The position numbers and the translations under genes were made by a program. The notes beneath the pieces were generated by a model, which did no database searches, was not told the origin of the DNA, and was given only the letters and a program-made list of their open reading frames with translations. 5,262 bases of DNA from Allosphingosinicella sp. (GTDB lineage Bacteria > Pseudomonadota > Alphaproteobacteria > Sphingomonadales > Sphingomonadaceae). Shown here one piece after another: positions 1 through 5,202 of this stretch (its first letter is position 1; each line of letters opens with the position of its first letter). The DNA lies in contig JASLBD010000352.1 in assembly GCA_030146745.1 (NCBI GenBank), forward strand, positions 1-5,262, read 5' to 3'.

Positions 1-306
1 GAACGGCGTGAGGTCGAACTTGGCCGGCACCGCCCAGAAGAAGCGGTCGCAATAGCCCAGATATTCGATCCACTTGCCGTCGCCCATCAGATCCGAGCGC
101 GACACCTTGATCTCGACGATGGTGATCAGGCCCGACGAATCGATCGCCATCATGTCGGCGCGCCGGCCGTTGGGCAGCGGCACCTCGCACAAAGCGAACA
201 GATCCTGGTTGAAGAACAGCCGCGTGACGCCCCGCGCCACATCCTGGGCGGCGAGCGGAGCGTCGGCGAAGCAAAGCTCGGGCTGGAGACTCGGACGGGC
301 GGCCAT
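1..306 (-). CDS. mmcB: MmcB family DNA repair protein (N-terminal part, runs off the left edge)
   Basis: This is the first 102 codons of a protein whose C-terminus lies outside the window. It resembles the MmcB family, SOS-induced proteins linked to mitomycin C resistance in Caulobacter and predicted to have a PD-(D/E)XK nuclease-like fold. The visible catalytic-type pattern is Asp51 (in RRADMMAID) followed by Glu65-x-Lys67 (in IVEIKVSRSD), the D...ExK arrangement of that fold. Downstream, the segment GDGKWIEYLGYCDRFFWAVP is typical of the family. The start is well fixed: an in-frame TAG lies three codons upstream of the ATG at 306, and homologues start close to this point. The gene begins 38 nt after the stop of the cell wall hydrolase and has a LexA-box-like direct repeat just upstream (319-333), so it may have its own SOS-controlled promoter. 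Family assignment is from remembered sequence features. Nuclease activity is inferred from the fold and not shown. Confidence 0.85.
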   Translation of the reverse strand, partial: MAARPSLQPELCFADAPLAAQDVARGVTRLFFNQDLFALCEVPLPNGRRADMMAIDSSGLITIVEIKVSRSDLMGDGKWIEYLGYCDRFFWAVPAKFDLTPF

Positions 307-318
307 CCGTCCAGGCTA

Positions 319-333
319 GAATGAATCAGGAAC
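319..333 (-). promoter_or_regulatory. Candidate LexA (SOS) operator of mmcB
   Basis: Read on the minus strand, the sequence is GTTC-CTGATTC-ATTC. The LexA box of alphaproteobacteria is the direct repeat GTTC-N7-GTTC, so this site matches 7 of 8 conserved bases with exact 7-nt spacing. It ends 12 nt before the mmcB ATG and lies wholly in the 38-nt gap after the hydrolase gene, a plausible place for a repressor. mmcB is known to be SOS-regulated in Caulobacter, which supports the reading. The mismatch (A for G in the second half) and the short motif mean chance cannot be excluded. I could not identify convincing -35 and -10 boxes around it. Confidence 0.5.
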
Positions 334-344
334 GGTGAAAAGGC

Positions 345-968
345 TCAGCGGTAGAAGATGTGATTCCCCACCGCCGCCACCCGAGTCAGCTTCCATCGGG
401 GCGAGACCCTTTTGGCGTGGAAGAAGAGCGCGCGCGGCGCCGGCCCGTCGGCCAGGTCCTGGACGGCGATGTGGGCGATGGCGACCGCCCGCTTCCAAGC
501 GAGCGAGGTCCGGGCAATCGCCGGGAAGCGGCCGCCGCGGATGAAGGAGAATTGGCCGCGCTGCTTGACGACTCCGCAGGCCGAAGTCGGGAAGCGGCCG
601 GAGCGGGCGCGGTTGAGGATCACTTCGGCGACGCTGAGCTGGCCGTGCAGCGGCTCGCCCTTCGCTTCGAAATAGACGGCGCCGGCGAGGCATTCGTGCT
701 GGGCGTCAACGGTGCGGGTGCCGGAATATTCGGCGACCAGCGCCGCGAGGCTTCGGCGGGCGGGCTTTTCGGCGACGGCGGCGGGGGCGGGCTCGACCGC
801 GGCAGCGGGCGGGGCGGAAGTGGCCGGCGGAGGGGCGCCGATGCCGGGCTGCTCGGAAATTTCGCTGGTAACTGGAGACCCGGTCAGCTCCCAGGCCGCG
901 GAAGGGGCGCCGAAAGCGAAGACGAAGGCGGCAGCCGCGAAGGAGGCGGCGCGAAAAAAGCGGATCAT
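345..968 (-). CDS. Secreted cell wall hydrolase, SleB/CwlJ (Hydrolase_2) family
   Basis: A 207-residue exported protein that should cleave peptidoglycan in the periplasm. Residues 1-25 form a signal peptide: an Arg-containing start (MIRFFR), a hydrophobic Ala/Phe core, and a likely cut near APSAA-W. Residues 30-72 are a low-complexity Ala/Pro linker. Residues 88-207 are the Hydrolase_2 domain. They include AGAVYFEAKGE with Glu101, the expected catalytic Glu, then the helix SVAEVILNRARSGRFP and the conserved C-x-V-x-x-x-x-x-Q-F-S-F segment around 131-142, and the protein ends in GNHIFYR. The start is well fixed because a TGA stop directly precedes the ATG. The ribosome binding site is weak (GAGA about 5 nt upstream). 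In sporeformers SleB/CwlJ act on spore cortex. In non-sporulating alphaproteobacteria such proteins are taken to remodel the growing wall, but the exact bond cut is not known from sequence. It is separated from DUF1491 by 171 nt, so it may have its own promoter. Confidence 0.88.
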   Translation of the reverse strand: MIRFFRAASFAAAAFVFAFGAPSAAWELTGSPVTSEISEQPGIGAPPPATSAPPAAAVEPAPAAVAEKPARRSLAALVAEYSGTRTVDAQHECLAGAVYFEAKGEPLHGQLSVAEVILNRARSGRFPTSACGVVKQRGQFSFIRGGRFPAIARTSLAWKRAVAIAHIAVQDLADGPAPRALFFHAKRVSPRWKLTRVAAVGNHIFYR

Positions 969-1139
969 TCAATCTCAAATCAATGCGGCGGACGGTCTCA
1001 CGCCGGGTGCTTGTAGAGAGAAGCGCACCCCGGACCGCCTTCCGTCTCGCGTGGCCGCCCCCTCCCCAATACCCCGGGTTCGTGACGGCCCCCCGCTCTC
1101 GAAGGACGAGCGGGAGCTAGGTTGTGCGCTGCAACAGAG
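969..1139. other. Intergenic region between DUF1491 and hydrolase genes, with two imperfect hairpins
   Basis: This 171-nt gap is the largest uncovered stretch apart from the repeat before aroE. On the minus-strand transcript an imperfect hairpin lies soon after the DUF1491 stop (arms CCCG-CTCG and CGAG-(AG)-CGGG, about 1092-1115). A second, GGGTGC...GCACCC, has arms 1025-1030 and 1005-1010 and a 14-nt loop, and sits about 36 nt before the hydrolase start. Neither is followed by a T run, so neither is a convincing intrinsic terminator. I could not identify a reliable promoter, but the gap is long enough to hold one for the hydrolase. No ORF with recognisable coding content is present. Confidence 0.35.
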
Positions 1140-1481
1140 TCAATCGATCGAGTTCATTTCAGCGGCGAACCGTTCGGCAGACGGGATATCCAGTTCAATT
1201 AACCATAAATCCGGGTCGAACCGCCTCCGTCGTGCGATGAACTCCGGAACTTCCTTAGAATTTTCAATATGTTGGCTCCCGCTCTCTTGCCACGCATAGC
1301 GTCCGTCCGGCTGCAGGAGCCGCTCGAACAGCCTCGGATTAACGCCTTTTTCCAGCAGGATGACCAGGATCGAACCGGCCGTGGCATCGCCCTTGGCGAG
1401 CACGGCGCCGAAGCCGCCCTCGCCCTCGGCCTTGCGAATCAGAGCTGCCGCCAGCACCGAGGTGGCGATTCGCCCCTCCAT
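1140..1481 (-). CDS. DUF1491 family protein
   Basis: A 113-residue protein that I recognise as DUF1491, a small family found mainly in alphaproteobacteria with no established function. Typical features are the N-terminal segment RIATSVLAAALIRKAEGEGG, then AVLAKGDATAGSILVILLEKG (residues about 26-46), a central YAWQ, and a C-terminal RRRFDPDLWLIELD. There is no signal peptide or membrane segment, so it should be cytoplasmic. Its ATG overlaps the TGA of the upstream thioesterase gene by one base (TGATG on the minus strand), which points to translation by reinitiation and fixes the start. The length is usual for the family. Its position after ptsN and the thioesterase suggests one transcript, but that does not by itself give a role. 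Confidence 0.88.
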   Translation of the reverse strand: MEGRIATSVLAAALIRKAEGEGGFGAVLAKGDATAGSILVILLEKGVNPRLFERLLQPDGRYAWQESGSQHIENSKEVPEFIARRRRFDPDLWLIELDIPSAERFAAEMNSID

Positions 1482-1942
1482 CAGCCGGCGACGTAGCCGG
1501 GGAGCCCGCTGAGCGGGATGTGGGAACGCATGAAGGTCCCGGTGCCGCTCGCCGCAAGCTCGCCTTCGGAGTCGATCAGCCGGGCCTCGCCGACCAGCAC
1601 CCGCCGCCTGCCGCTCGCCCAGCGCCCCTCGGCCGTCACGGGGCCCGCCCGCAAGGGGCGGGTGAAGAGCAGGTTGAAGGCGGTGGTGAGAAGGAAGCGG
1701 TCGGTGACGAGGCTGTTGCAGGCGTAGAAGGCGGCATCGTCCATCATCTTGAAATAGAGCGTGCCATGGGCCGCCCCGGCGGCGTGGAAGAGCTGCTCGC
1801 GCACCTCGAACCGGATTCGCGCGAACCCCTTCTCGACGATCTCGAGGCGCGATTCGAACAGGCCGTTGACGGGGGCGTGGCGATAAAGCGATTCGAGGGC
1901 CCGGTAATGGGCCGCGGCGCCCGCGTCCGCCTCAGGCGGCAT
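1481..1942 (-). CDS. PaaI-like hotdog-fold thioesterase
   Basis: A 153-residue cytoplasmic protein with the single hotdog domain of PaaI/YbgC-type acyl-CoA thioesterases. Residues about 10-50 give the first strand region (LESLYRHAPVNGLF...LEIVEKGFARIRFEV). Residues 56-75 hold the long central hotdog helix and active-site motif, GAAHGTLYFKMMDDAAFYA. His59-Gly60 and Asp68/Asp69 are the likely catalytic and oxyanion-hole positions. Residues 88-139 complete the sheet (AFNLLFTRPLRAGPVTAEGR...ASGTGTFMR). Members hydrolyse the thioester of CoA-bound acids; the natural substrate here cannot be told. The gene starts inside the end of ptsN (11-nt overlap) and shares one base with DUF1491, so the three are probably translated as a coupled set. 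A GGAG lies 12 nt before the ATG, a rather long spacing that fits coupling. Confidence 0.85.
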   Translation of the reverse strand: MPPEADAGAAAHYRALESLYRHAPVNGLFESRLEIVEKGFARIRFEVREQLFHAAGAAHGTLYFKMMDDAAFYACNSLVTDRFLLTTAFNLLFTRPLRAGPVTAEGRWASGRRRVLVGEARLIDSEGELAASGTGTFMRSHIPLSGLPGYVAG

Positions 1943-2399
1943 CGCGGCTTTCGACTCCGGAAAGCAAAGCGAACAAAGCGTCGCGCGAGCGGGCGCCGCG
2001 CAGCTTCGCCACCGTTCCCCGGTCGCGAAGCACCCGGCTGACCGAGGCCAAAGCCTTGAGATGATCGGCGCCGGCGTCGGGCGGCGAGAGGATCAGGAAG
2101 ACGAGATCGACCGGCAGGTTGTCCACCGACTGGAAATCGATCGGCGCCGTGAGACGGACGAAATAGCCGAACACGCTCTTCAGGCCCTCGATCCGGCCGT
2201 GCGGGATGGCGACTCCTCCGCCGAAGCCGGTGGAACCCACTTTCTCCCGATCGGCCAAGGCGGCGACGATGGTCTTGGAATCGAGCCCGGTGCGCCGCGC
2301 CGCGGCGGCGGCGAGCAGCTGGAACAGGCCCTTCTTGTTCGGGACATTCATCCCGCCGTCGACGCAGTCGACCGTGAGGATGTCGGTTATGTCGTTCAT
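1932..2399 (-). CDS. ptsN: Nitrogen-PTS EIIA component PtsN (EIIA-Ntr)
   Basis: A 155-residue protein covering the whole PTS EIIA type-2 (fructose/mannitol-like) fold of PtsN. The phosphorylated residue is visible as His67 in the signature GSTGFGGGVAIPHGRI (residues 55-70). Downstream, PIDFQSVDNLPVDLVFLILS (about 86-105) and the final helices DHLKALASVSRVLRD match the family. PtsN takes phosphate from EI-Ntr (PtsP) through NPr (PtsO). It does not transport sugar: it regulates other proteins, for example potassium uptake and stress responses in species where it has been studied. The gene follows hpf, the common arrangement in proteobacteria, but rpoN, usually next to them, is not here. It starts 72 nt after hpf. 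The Shine-Dalgarno sequence is weak (GGTGA, 4 nt before ATG). Confidence 0.93.
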   Translation of the reverse strand: MNDITDILTVDCVDGGMNVPNKKGLFQLLAAAAARRTGLDSKTIVAALADREKVGSTGFGGGVAIPHGRIEGLKSVFGYFVRLTAPIDFQSVDNLPVDLVFLILSPPDAGADHLKALASVSRVLRDRGTVAKLRGARSRDALFALLSGVESRDAA

Positions 2400-2423
2400 C
2401 TGTTCACCGAAGCGGCCGCCCCG

Positions 2424-2456
2424 CCCGCTCTTTGAAAAAATTGGAGGAAAAGCGGG
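2424..2456 (-). other. Imperfect hairpin in the hpf-ptsN gap
   Basis: In the minus-strand transcript CCCGCT-TTT pairs with AAA-(G)-AGCGGG around a 14-nt loop that contains six T residues: arms 2448-2456 and 2424-2433, one bulge. The hairpin lies between the hpf stop and the ptsN start. There is no T run after the stem, so it is not a standard intrinsic terminator. It might slow ribosome-free mRNA decay, attenuate readthrough to ptsN, or be incidental in GC-rich DNA. Confidence 0.3.
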
Positions 2457-2471
2457 GATCGCCCGCCGGAA

Positions 2472-2849
2472 TCATTCGCCTTGCGGCTCGGCCTCGCCCC
2501 GTCGGTAGGCGATCCCGTCGGTTTCCGCCAGTTCGGCGGCCTGCTGCGCGTGGTGGTCCTTGAGGCGGCGGCTATGGCGGCGAAGCTGCTTTTCGACCTT
2601 TTCGGCCGCCGCATCGAAGGCCGCCGGAGCCTCCGATGCCCGATCGGTCGCCTTCAGAACCACGCCCTGCGGGGCGTAAGCGACGATCTCGCAGGTGAAG
2701 CCGTGGTCATGGGGCCCCTTCCCGAAGGTGACCTGCGCCGAGACGAGTCGCGACGCATATTTTTCGGCCACGGCCGTGAGCCGGGTGCCCACCCGCTCCC
2801 GCAAGGCTTCGCCGGTGTCGAGCTGATGACCGGAGACGCGGATATCCAT
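2472..2849 (-). CDS. hpf: Ribosome hibernation promoting factor, short form (RaiA/HPF)
   Basis: A 125-residue protein with the S30AE (sigma-54 modulation/YfiA) domain over residues about 2-98: MDIRVSGHQLDTGEALRERV, then VTFGKGPHDHGFTCEIV (40-56), and the basic helix EKVEKQLRRHSRRLKDHH (83-100). The domain binds the 30S decoding centre of idle ribosomes and blocks translation in stationary phase. In alphaproteobacteria the protein is normally a long form of about 190 residues whose C-terminal domain dimerises to give 100S ribosomes. Here it ends soon after the linker. The 72 nt before ptsN are too short for the missing domain, and I found no trace of it in the other frames. So this is either a true short form or an old truncation. 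The start is supported by a good GGAG 6 nt before the ATG. dnaQ ends 51 nt upstream, so co-transcription is possible. Confidence 0.9.
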   Translation of the reverse strand: MDIRVSGHQLDTGEALRERVGTRLTAVAEKYASRLVSAQVTFGKGPHDHGFTCEIVAYAPQGVVLKATDRASEAPAAFDAAAEKVEKQLRRHSRRLKDHHAQQAAELAETDGIAYRRGEAEPQGE

Positions 2850-2855
2850 GGCTTT

Positions 2856-2859
2856 CTCC
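2856..2859 (-). promoter_or_regulatory. Ribosome binding site of hpf
   Basis: GGAG followed by 6 nt (AAAGCC) and the hpf ATG. It is the clearest Shine-Dalgarno sequence in the window and lies in the 51-nt gap after dnaQ. It supports strong independent translation of hpf and this start over any upstream one. Confidence 0.65.
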
Positions 2860-2900
2860 AGCTAGGTGCCGCGGGGATTAGGCGCCGCCGCGGCTCAACG

Positions 2901-3614
2901 TCAACCGCGCCCGTCCAGCCGGTGCCATATGGGGTCGGTGAGCGTCGCGAGGAAGGAGGCATGCGCCTGAAGCTCTTCCTCGGTCGGCGCATGGGCCCGA
3001 GGCGGCCGCACTTCGATGACGAGGGTATCGGAGCCGGCGGCGAAAGCCTCCGCGGCCTCCTCTATCCGTTCGGCGGCGATGTCGGTGAGGGTAAGGCCGA
3101 TCTGGCGGCCGCCGGTCAGCTCGACATAGCATTGGGCGAGGAGCTGGGCGTCGATCAGCGCTCCATGCTTCACCCGAAGGCTTCGATCGACTCCGAACCG
3201 GGTGCAGAGCGCGTCCAGGCTGTGCTTGGCCCCCGGATGCTTCGAGCGGGCGATCTGCAGGGTGTCGACCATCCGCGACAGGCAGATGAGCGAATGCCCG
3301 CAATTGTTCAGCTCATGGTTGAGGAAGCCGAAATCGAAGCTGGCATTATGCGCGACCAGCGGACAATCGCCGAGGAATTCGAGCAGATCCCGAGCCAGAT
3401 CGCGGAAGCGCGGCTTGTCGGCGAGGAAGGAGTCGCTGAGGCCGTGCACCGCCTCGGCGCCGGCCGGCATCGGTCGCTCCGGATTGAAATAGGCATGGAA
3501 GGTGCGGCCGGTCTCGACCCGGTTCACGAGCTCGACGCAGCCGATCTCGACGACCCGGTCGCCGGTCAGCGGGCTGAGGCCCGTGGTTTCGGTGTCGAAG
3601 ACGATTTCCCGCAT
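2901..3614 (-). CDS. dnaQ: DNA polymerase III epsilon subunit (3'-5' proofreading exonuclease)
   Basis: A 237-residue DEDDh exonuclease that removes misincorporated bases as part of the DNA polymerase III core. All motifs are visible. Exo I is IVFDTETTG with Asp7 and Glu9. Exo II is VAHNASFDFGFLNHEL with Asp94. Exo III is KHGALIDAQLLA with His150 and Asp155, the h-type spacing. A flexible stretch from about residue 182 leads to the C-terminal tail HASFLATLTDPIWHR, which in DnaQ proteins binds the polymerase alpha subunit. I chose the ATG at 3614 because homologues begin with M-R-E-I-V just before the first strand. An upstream ATG at 3650 would add 12 residues and overlap coaE by 28 nt. With the chosen start the gene follows coaE by 8 nt, in the conserved aroE-coaE-dnaQ order of alphaproteobacteria. 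The Shine-Dalgarno is poor (GAAG close to the ATG), which suggests coupling to coaE. Confidence 0.94.
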   Translation of the reverse strand: MREIVFDTETTGLSPLTGDRVVEIGCVELVNRVETGRTFHAYFNPERPMPAGAEAVHGLSDSFLADKPRFRDLARDLLEFLGDCPLVAHNASFDFGFLNHELNNCGHSLICLSRMVDTLQIARSKHPGAKHSLDALCTRFGVDRSLRVKHGALIDAQLLAQCYVELTGGRQIGLTLTDIAAERIEEAAEAFAAGSDTLVIEVRPPRAHAPTEEELQAHASFLATLTDPIWHRLDGRG

Positions 3615-3622
3615 GGCTTCGA

Positions 3623-4216
3623 CTATGAATCGCCGGGCGGAGCGAGGCAAGCGAGGATGCGCCGAACCGCTCGTCGCGTCTCCTCCAGCGAGCCGCCGGT
3701 GGGGATGACGAAATCGGCCCGGGCCCGCTTCTCCGCGTCCGGAAGCTGGCGGGCGAGGATCCGCTCGAACTTCTCCTCAGTCATTCCCGGGCGCGCCAAG
3801 ACGCGTTTGCGCTGCACTTGGGCCGGCGCGGAGACAACGGCGATCTTGTCGACCTGCTCCGAGCCGCCGGCTTCGAAGAGGAGCGGGATATCGAGGACGA
3901 CCAGCGCCGCTTCGACGTGGCCGGCGAGGAATGCCTCCCGCTCCCGCGCCACCGCCGGATGGACCAGCGTCTCGAGCCGCCGAAGCGCTTCGGGCTCGCC
4001 GAGGACCCGCTCCGCCAGGGCGCCGCGATTCACGCCTTCGGGTCCGGTGGTGCCGGGGAAGTGCGCCTCGATCTCCTCGACGAGGGCTCCCTCCGGGCCC
4101 TGCAGCCGGTGAACGGCCGCATCGGCGTCAAACACGGGCACGCCCTCGTCGGCGAACATCCTGGCGACGGTGGATTTGCCCATTCCGATCGATCCGGTGA
4201 GGCCGAGCGTGATCAT
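3623..4216 (-). CDS. coaE: Dephospho-CoA kinase
   Basis: A 197-residue P-loop kinase that phosphorylates the 3'-OH of the ribose in dephospho-CoA with ATP, the last step of coenzyme A synthesis. The protein opens with [20 protein letters not shown]: Walker A G8-SIGMGKS15 with Lys14. FDADAAVH follows (Asp30 and Asp32, substrate/metal region). Then come LETLVHPAV, the core strand [12 protein letters not shown] (108-118), and the lid segment [39 protein letters not shown] (133-171), including the arginines that close over ATP. Length matches the family. The start at 4216 overlaps the aroE stop as ATGA, the classic coupling arrangement. A longer in-frame extension upstream runs antisense-like through aroE in another frame and has no kinase sequence, so I rejected it. 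It is translated with aroE and dnaQ as part of a housekeeping operon. Confidence 0.95.
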   Translation of the reverse strand: MITLGLTGSIGMGKSTVARMFADEGVPVFDADAAVHRLQGPEGALVEEIEAHFPGTTGPEGVNRGALAERVLGEPEALRRLETLVHPAVAREREAFLAGHVEAALVVLDIPLLFEAGGSEQVDKIAVVSAPAQVQRKRVLARPGMTEEKFERILARQLPDAEKRARADFVIPTGGSLEETRRAVRRILACLAPPGDS

Positions 4217-5022
4217 TGTGTGATCAGCTCCCGCAATTCCCGCGAGTCCGGGTCCGGCGGCGGTTCCCCGAAGAAATAGGTGAAGGCCATGGAAGCCTGC
4301 CAGATCAGCATGGTCAGGCCATCCACCGTACGGAGCCCCCGCCGGAGCGCCTCGGCGAGAAGCGGGGTCTCGAGCGGGTGGTAGACCAGGTCGAACACGG
4401 TCGCTCCGGGCCGGAGCTCCGAAAGGTCGATGCCGAGCGGCGGCTGGCCCGCCATGCCGATCGGCGTCGCGTTGATCAGCAGGTCTGCCGCCGGAGCGCC
4501 GCCGATTGGCCCGGCTTCGCCGTCGAGGCCGAACCTGTCCAGGAGATCGCGGGCCTTGTCTTCGGTGCGGTTGAGGATGGTGACGTGCGAAACGCCTGCC
4601 TGCCGCAATTCCTCCAGAACCGCCCGGGCAGCGCCCCCGGCCCCGAGCAGGACTGCCTTCCTGCCCGCCAGGCAATTGTCGTCGAGAGCGAAGTGGACGC
4701 CCTGGACGTCGGTATTGGTGCCTATCAGCACCCCGACCGAATGGTTGATGACGGTGTTCACCGCACCGATTCGGCGCGTGACCGGATCGATCGTGTCGAG
4801 ATGCTCGCCGATCGCCATCTTGCACGGCATGGTGACGTTGCAGCCCCGCCAGTCCGGGTCGGCGCGGCGCTCGGCGAGATAATCGGCAAGCTCCTCCGGC
4901 CTGACCCGAACCGCCTTATAGTCTCCGACGAGATTCATCTGCCGGAGCCAGAATTTGTGGATGATGGGAGACCTGGAATGGACGATCGGGTCGCCGATCA
5001 CCTCGGCGTAGGGAATGCCCAT
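4213..5022 (-). CDS. aroE: Shikimate dehydrogenase (NADP+)
   Basis: A 269-residue enzyme that reduces 3-dehydroshikimate to shikimate with NADPH in the aromatic amino acid pathway. The N-terminal substrate domain carries the HSRSP motif (15-19, shikimate-binding serines) and NVTMPCK (62-68) with catalytic Lys68, then NTVI and TNTD with Asp105, the partner of the lysine. The cofactor domain begins at [13 protein letters not shown] (122-134), the NADP-binding glycine loop, followed by NRT (151-153). The final region [12 protein letters not shown] (211-222) and the helix with Gln242 (LIWQASMAF) are typical. Cys67 in the lysine motif is less common than His or Leu there. The start at 5022 puts PYAEVIGDP at the N-terminus as in homologues. 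A longer frame back to 5139 would be read through the palindromic repeat and was rejected. A weak GGGGCG precedes the ATG. The gene follows maf by 180 nt. Confidence 0.95.
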   Translation of the reverse strand: MGIPYAEVIGDPIVHSRSPIIHKFWLRQMNLVGDYKAVRVRPEELADYLAERRADPDWRGCNVTMPCKMAIGEHLDTIDPVTRRIGAVNTVINHSVGVLIGTNTDVQGVHFALDDNCLAGRKAVLLGAGGAARAVLEELRQAGVSHVTILNRTEDKARDLLDRFGLDGEAGPIGGAPAADLLINATPIGMAGQPPLGIDLSELRPGATVFDLVYHPLETPLLAEALRRGLRTVDGLTMLIWQASMAFTYFFGEPPPDPDSRELRELITQ

Positions 5023-5047
5023 CAGCGCGCCCCGCCGACCTGAAACA

Positions 5048-5182
5048 CCTCTCCCGTCCTTACGGGAGAGGAGGGACCCAAGCGAAGCTTGGGAGGTGAG
5101 GGTCTGTAGCAATGAATCGGCAAGACCCTCACCTCCCACCGCTTCGCGGTGGGCCCCTCCTCTCCCGCGAAAGCGGGAGAGG
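5048..5182. repeat. Compound palindromic repeat: two inverted ~59-nt modules with paired hairpins
   Basis: The element fills most of the maf-aroE gap. It consists of two copies of one module in opposite orientation: a left copy (5048-5105, read on minus, 58 nt) and a right copy (5123-5182, plus, 60 nt), separated by 17 nt. Each module has the order AGACCCTCACCTCCC, a small hairpin with loop TTC, C-CCTCCTCTCCC, and a second hairpin ending in GGGAGAGG. Outer hairpins have 10-bp stems (5048-5057 with 5062-5071; 5159-5168 with 5173-5182). Inner ones have 7 bp (5077-5083 with 5087-5093) and 8 bp (5135-5142 with 5146-5153). The two copies differ mainly in hairpin stems and loops, and the stem differences keep pairing. 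The modules can also pair with each other (15-bp arms 5091-5105 and 5123-5137). It looks like a REP-type dispersed repeat. It may act as an mRNA-stabilising or terminating structure between maf and aroE. Confidence 0.85.
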
Positions 5183-5202
5183 AGAAGAGAAGGTCGTCGC
5201 AG

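Noticed and set aside
360..1016. Plus-strand frame opposite the cell wall hydrolase
   Set aside because: Gly/Arg-rich shadow of the Ala/Pro linker and hydrolase domain; no recognisable domain or ribosome binding site.
2394..2405. GTTC-ATCT-GTTC repeat near the ptsN start, possible LexA box
   Set aside because: The spacing is 4 nt, not the 7 nt of alphaproteobacterial LexA boxes, and it overlaps the ptsN start codon.
2424..2456. Intrinsic terminator between hpf and ptsN
   Set aside because: The stem is short and bulged and the T run lies in the loop, not after the stem. Listed only as a hairpin.
3615..3650. Upstream ATG start for dnaQ
   Set aside because: It adds 12 residues not typical of the family and overlaps coaE. 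The ATG at 3614 places Exo I at the expected distance from the N-terminus.
2481..4112. A 543-codon open frame on the plus strand
   Set aside because: It is antisense to hpf, dnaQ and coaE, which have full sets of family motifs. Its translation is compositionally biased (Arg/Gly/Ala rich) and resembles no known domain. Such frames are common in high-GC DNA.
4217..4825. Long in-frame extension of coaE upstream of 4216
   Set aside because: It lies over aroE in another frame and is low-complexity Arg/Gly/Pro sequence. The ATGA overlap start gives a protein of normal length with the P-loop at the N-terminus.
5023..5139. N-terminal extension of aroE by 39 codons
   Set aside because: The extension would translate the palindromic repeat element, and shikimate dehydrogenases start close to the PYAEVIGDP segment.
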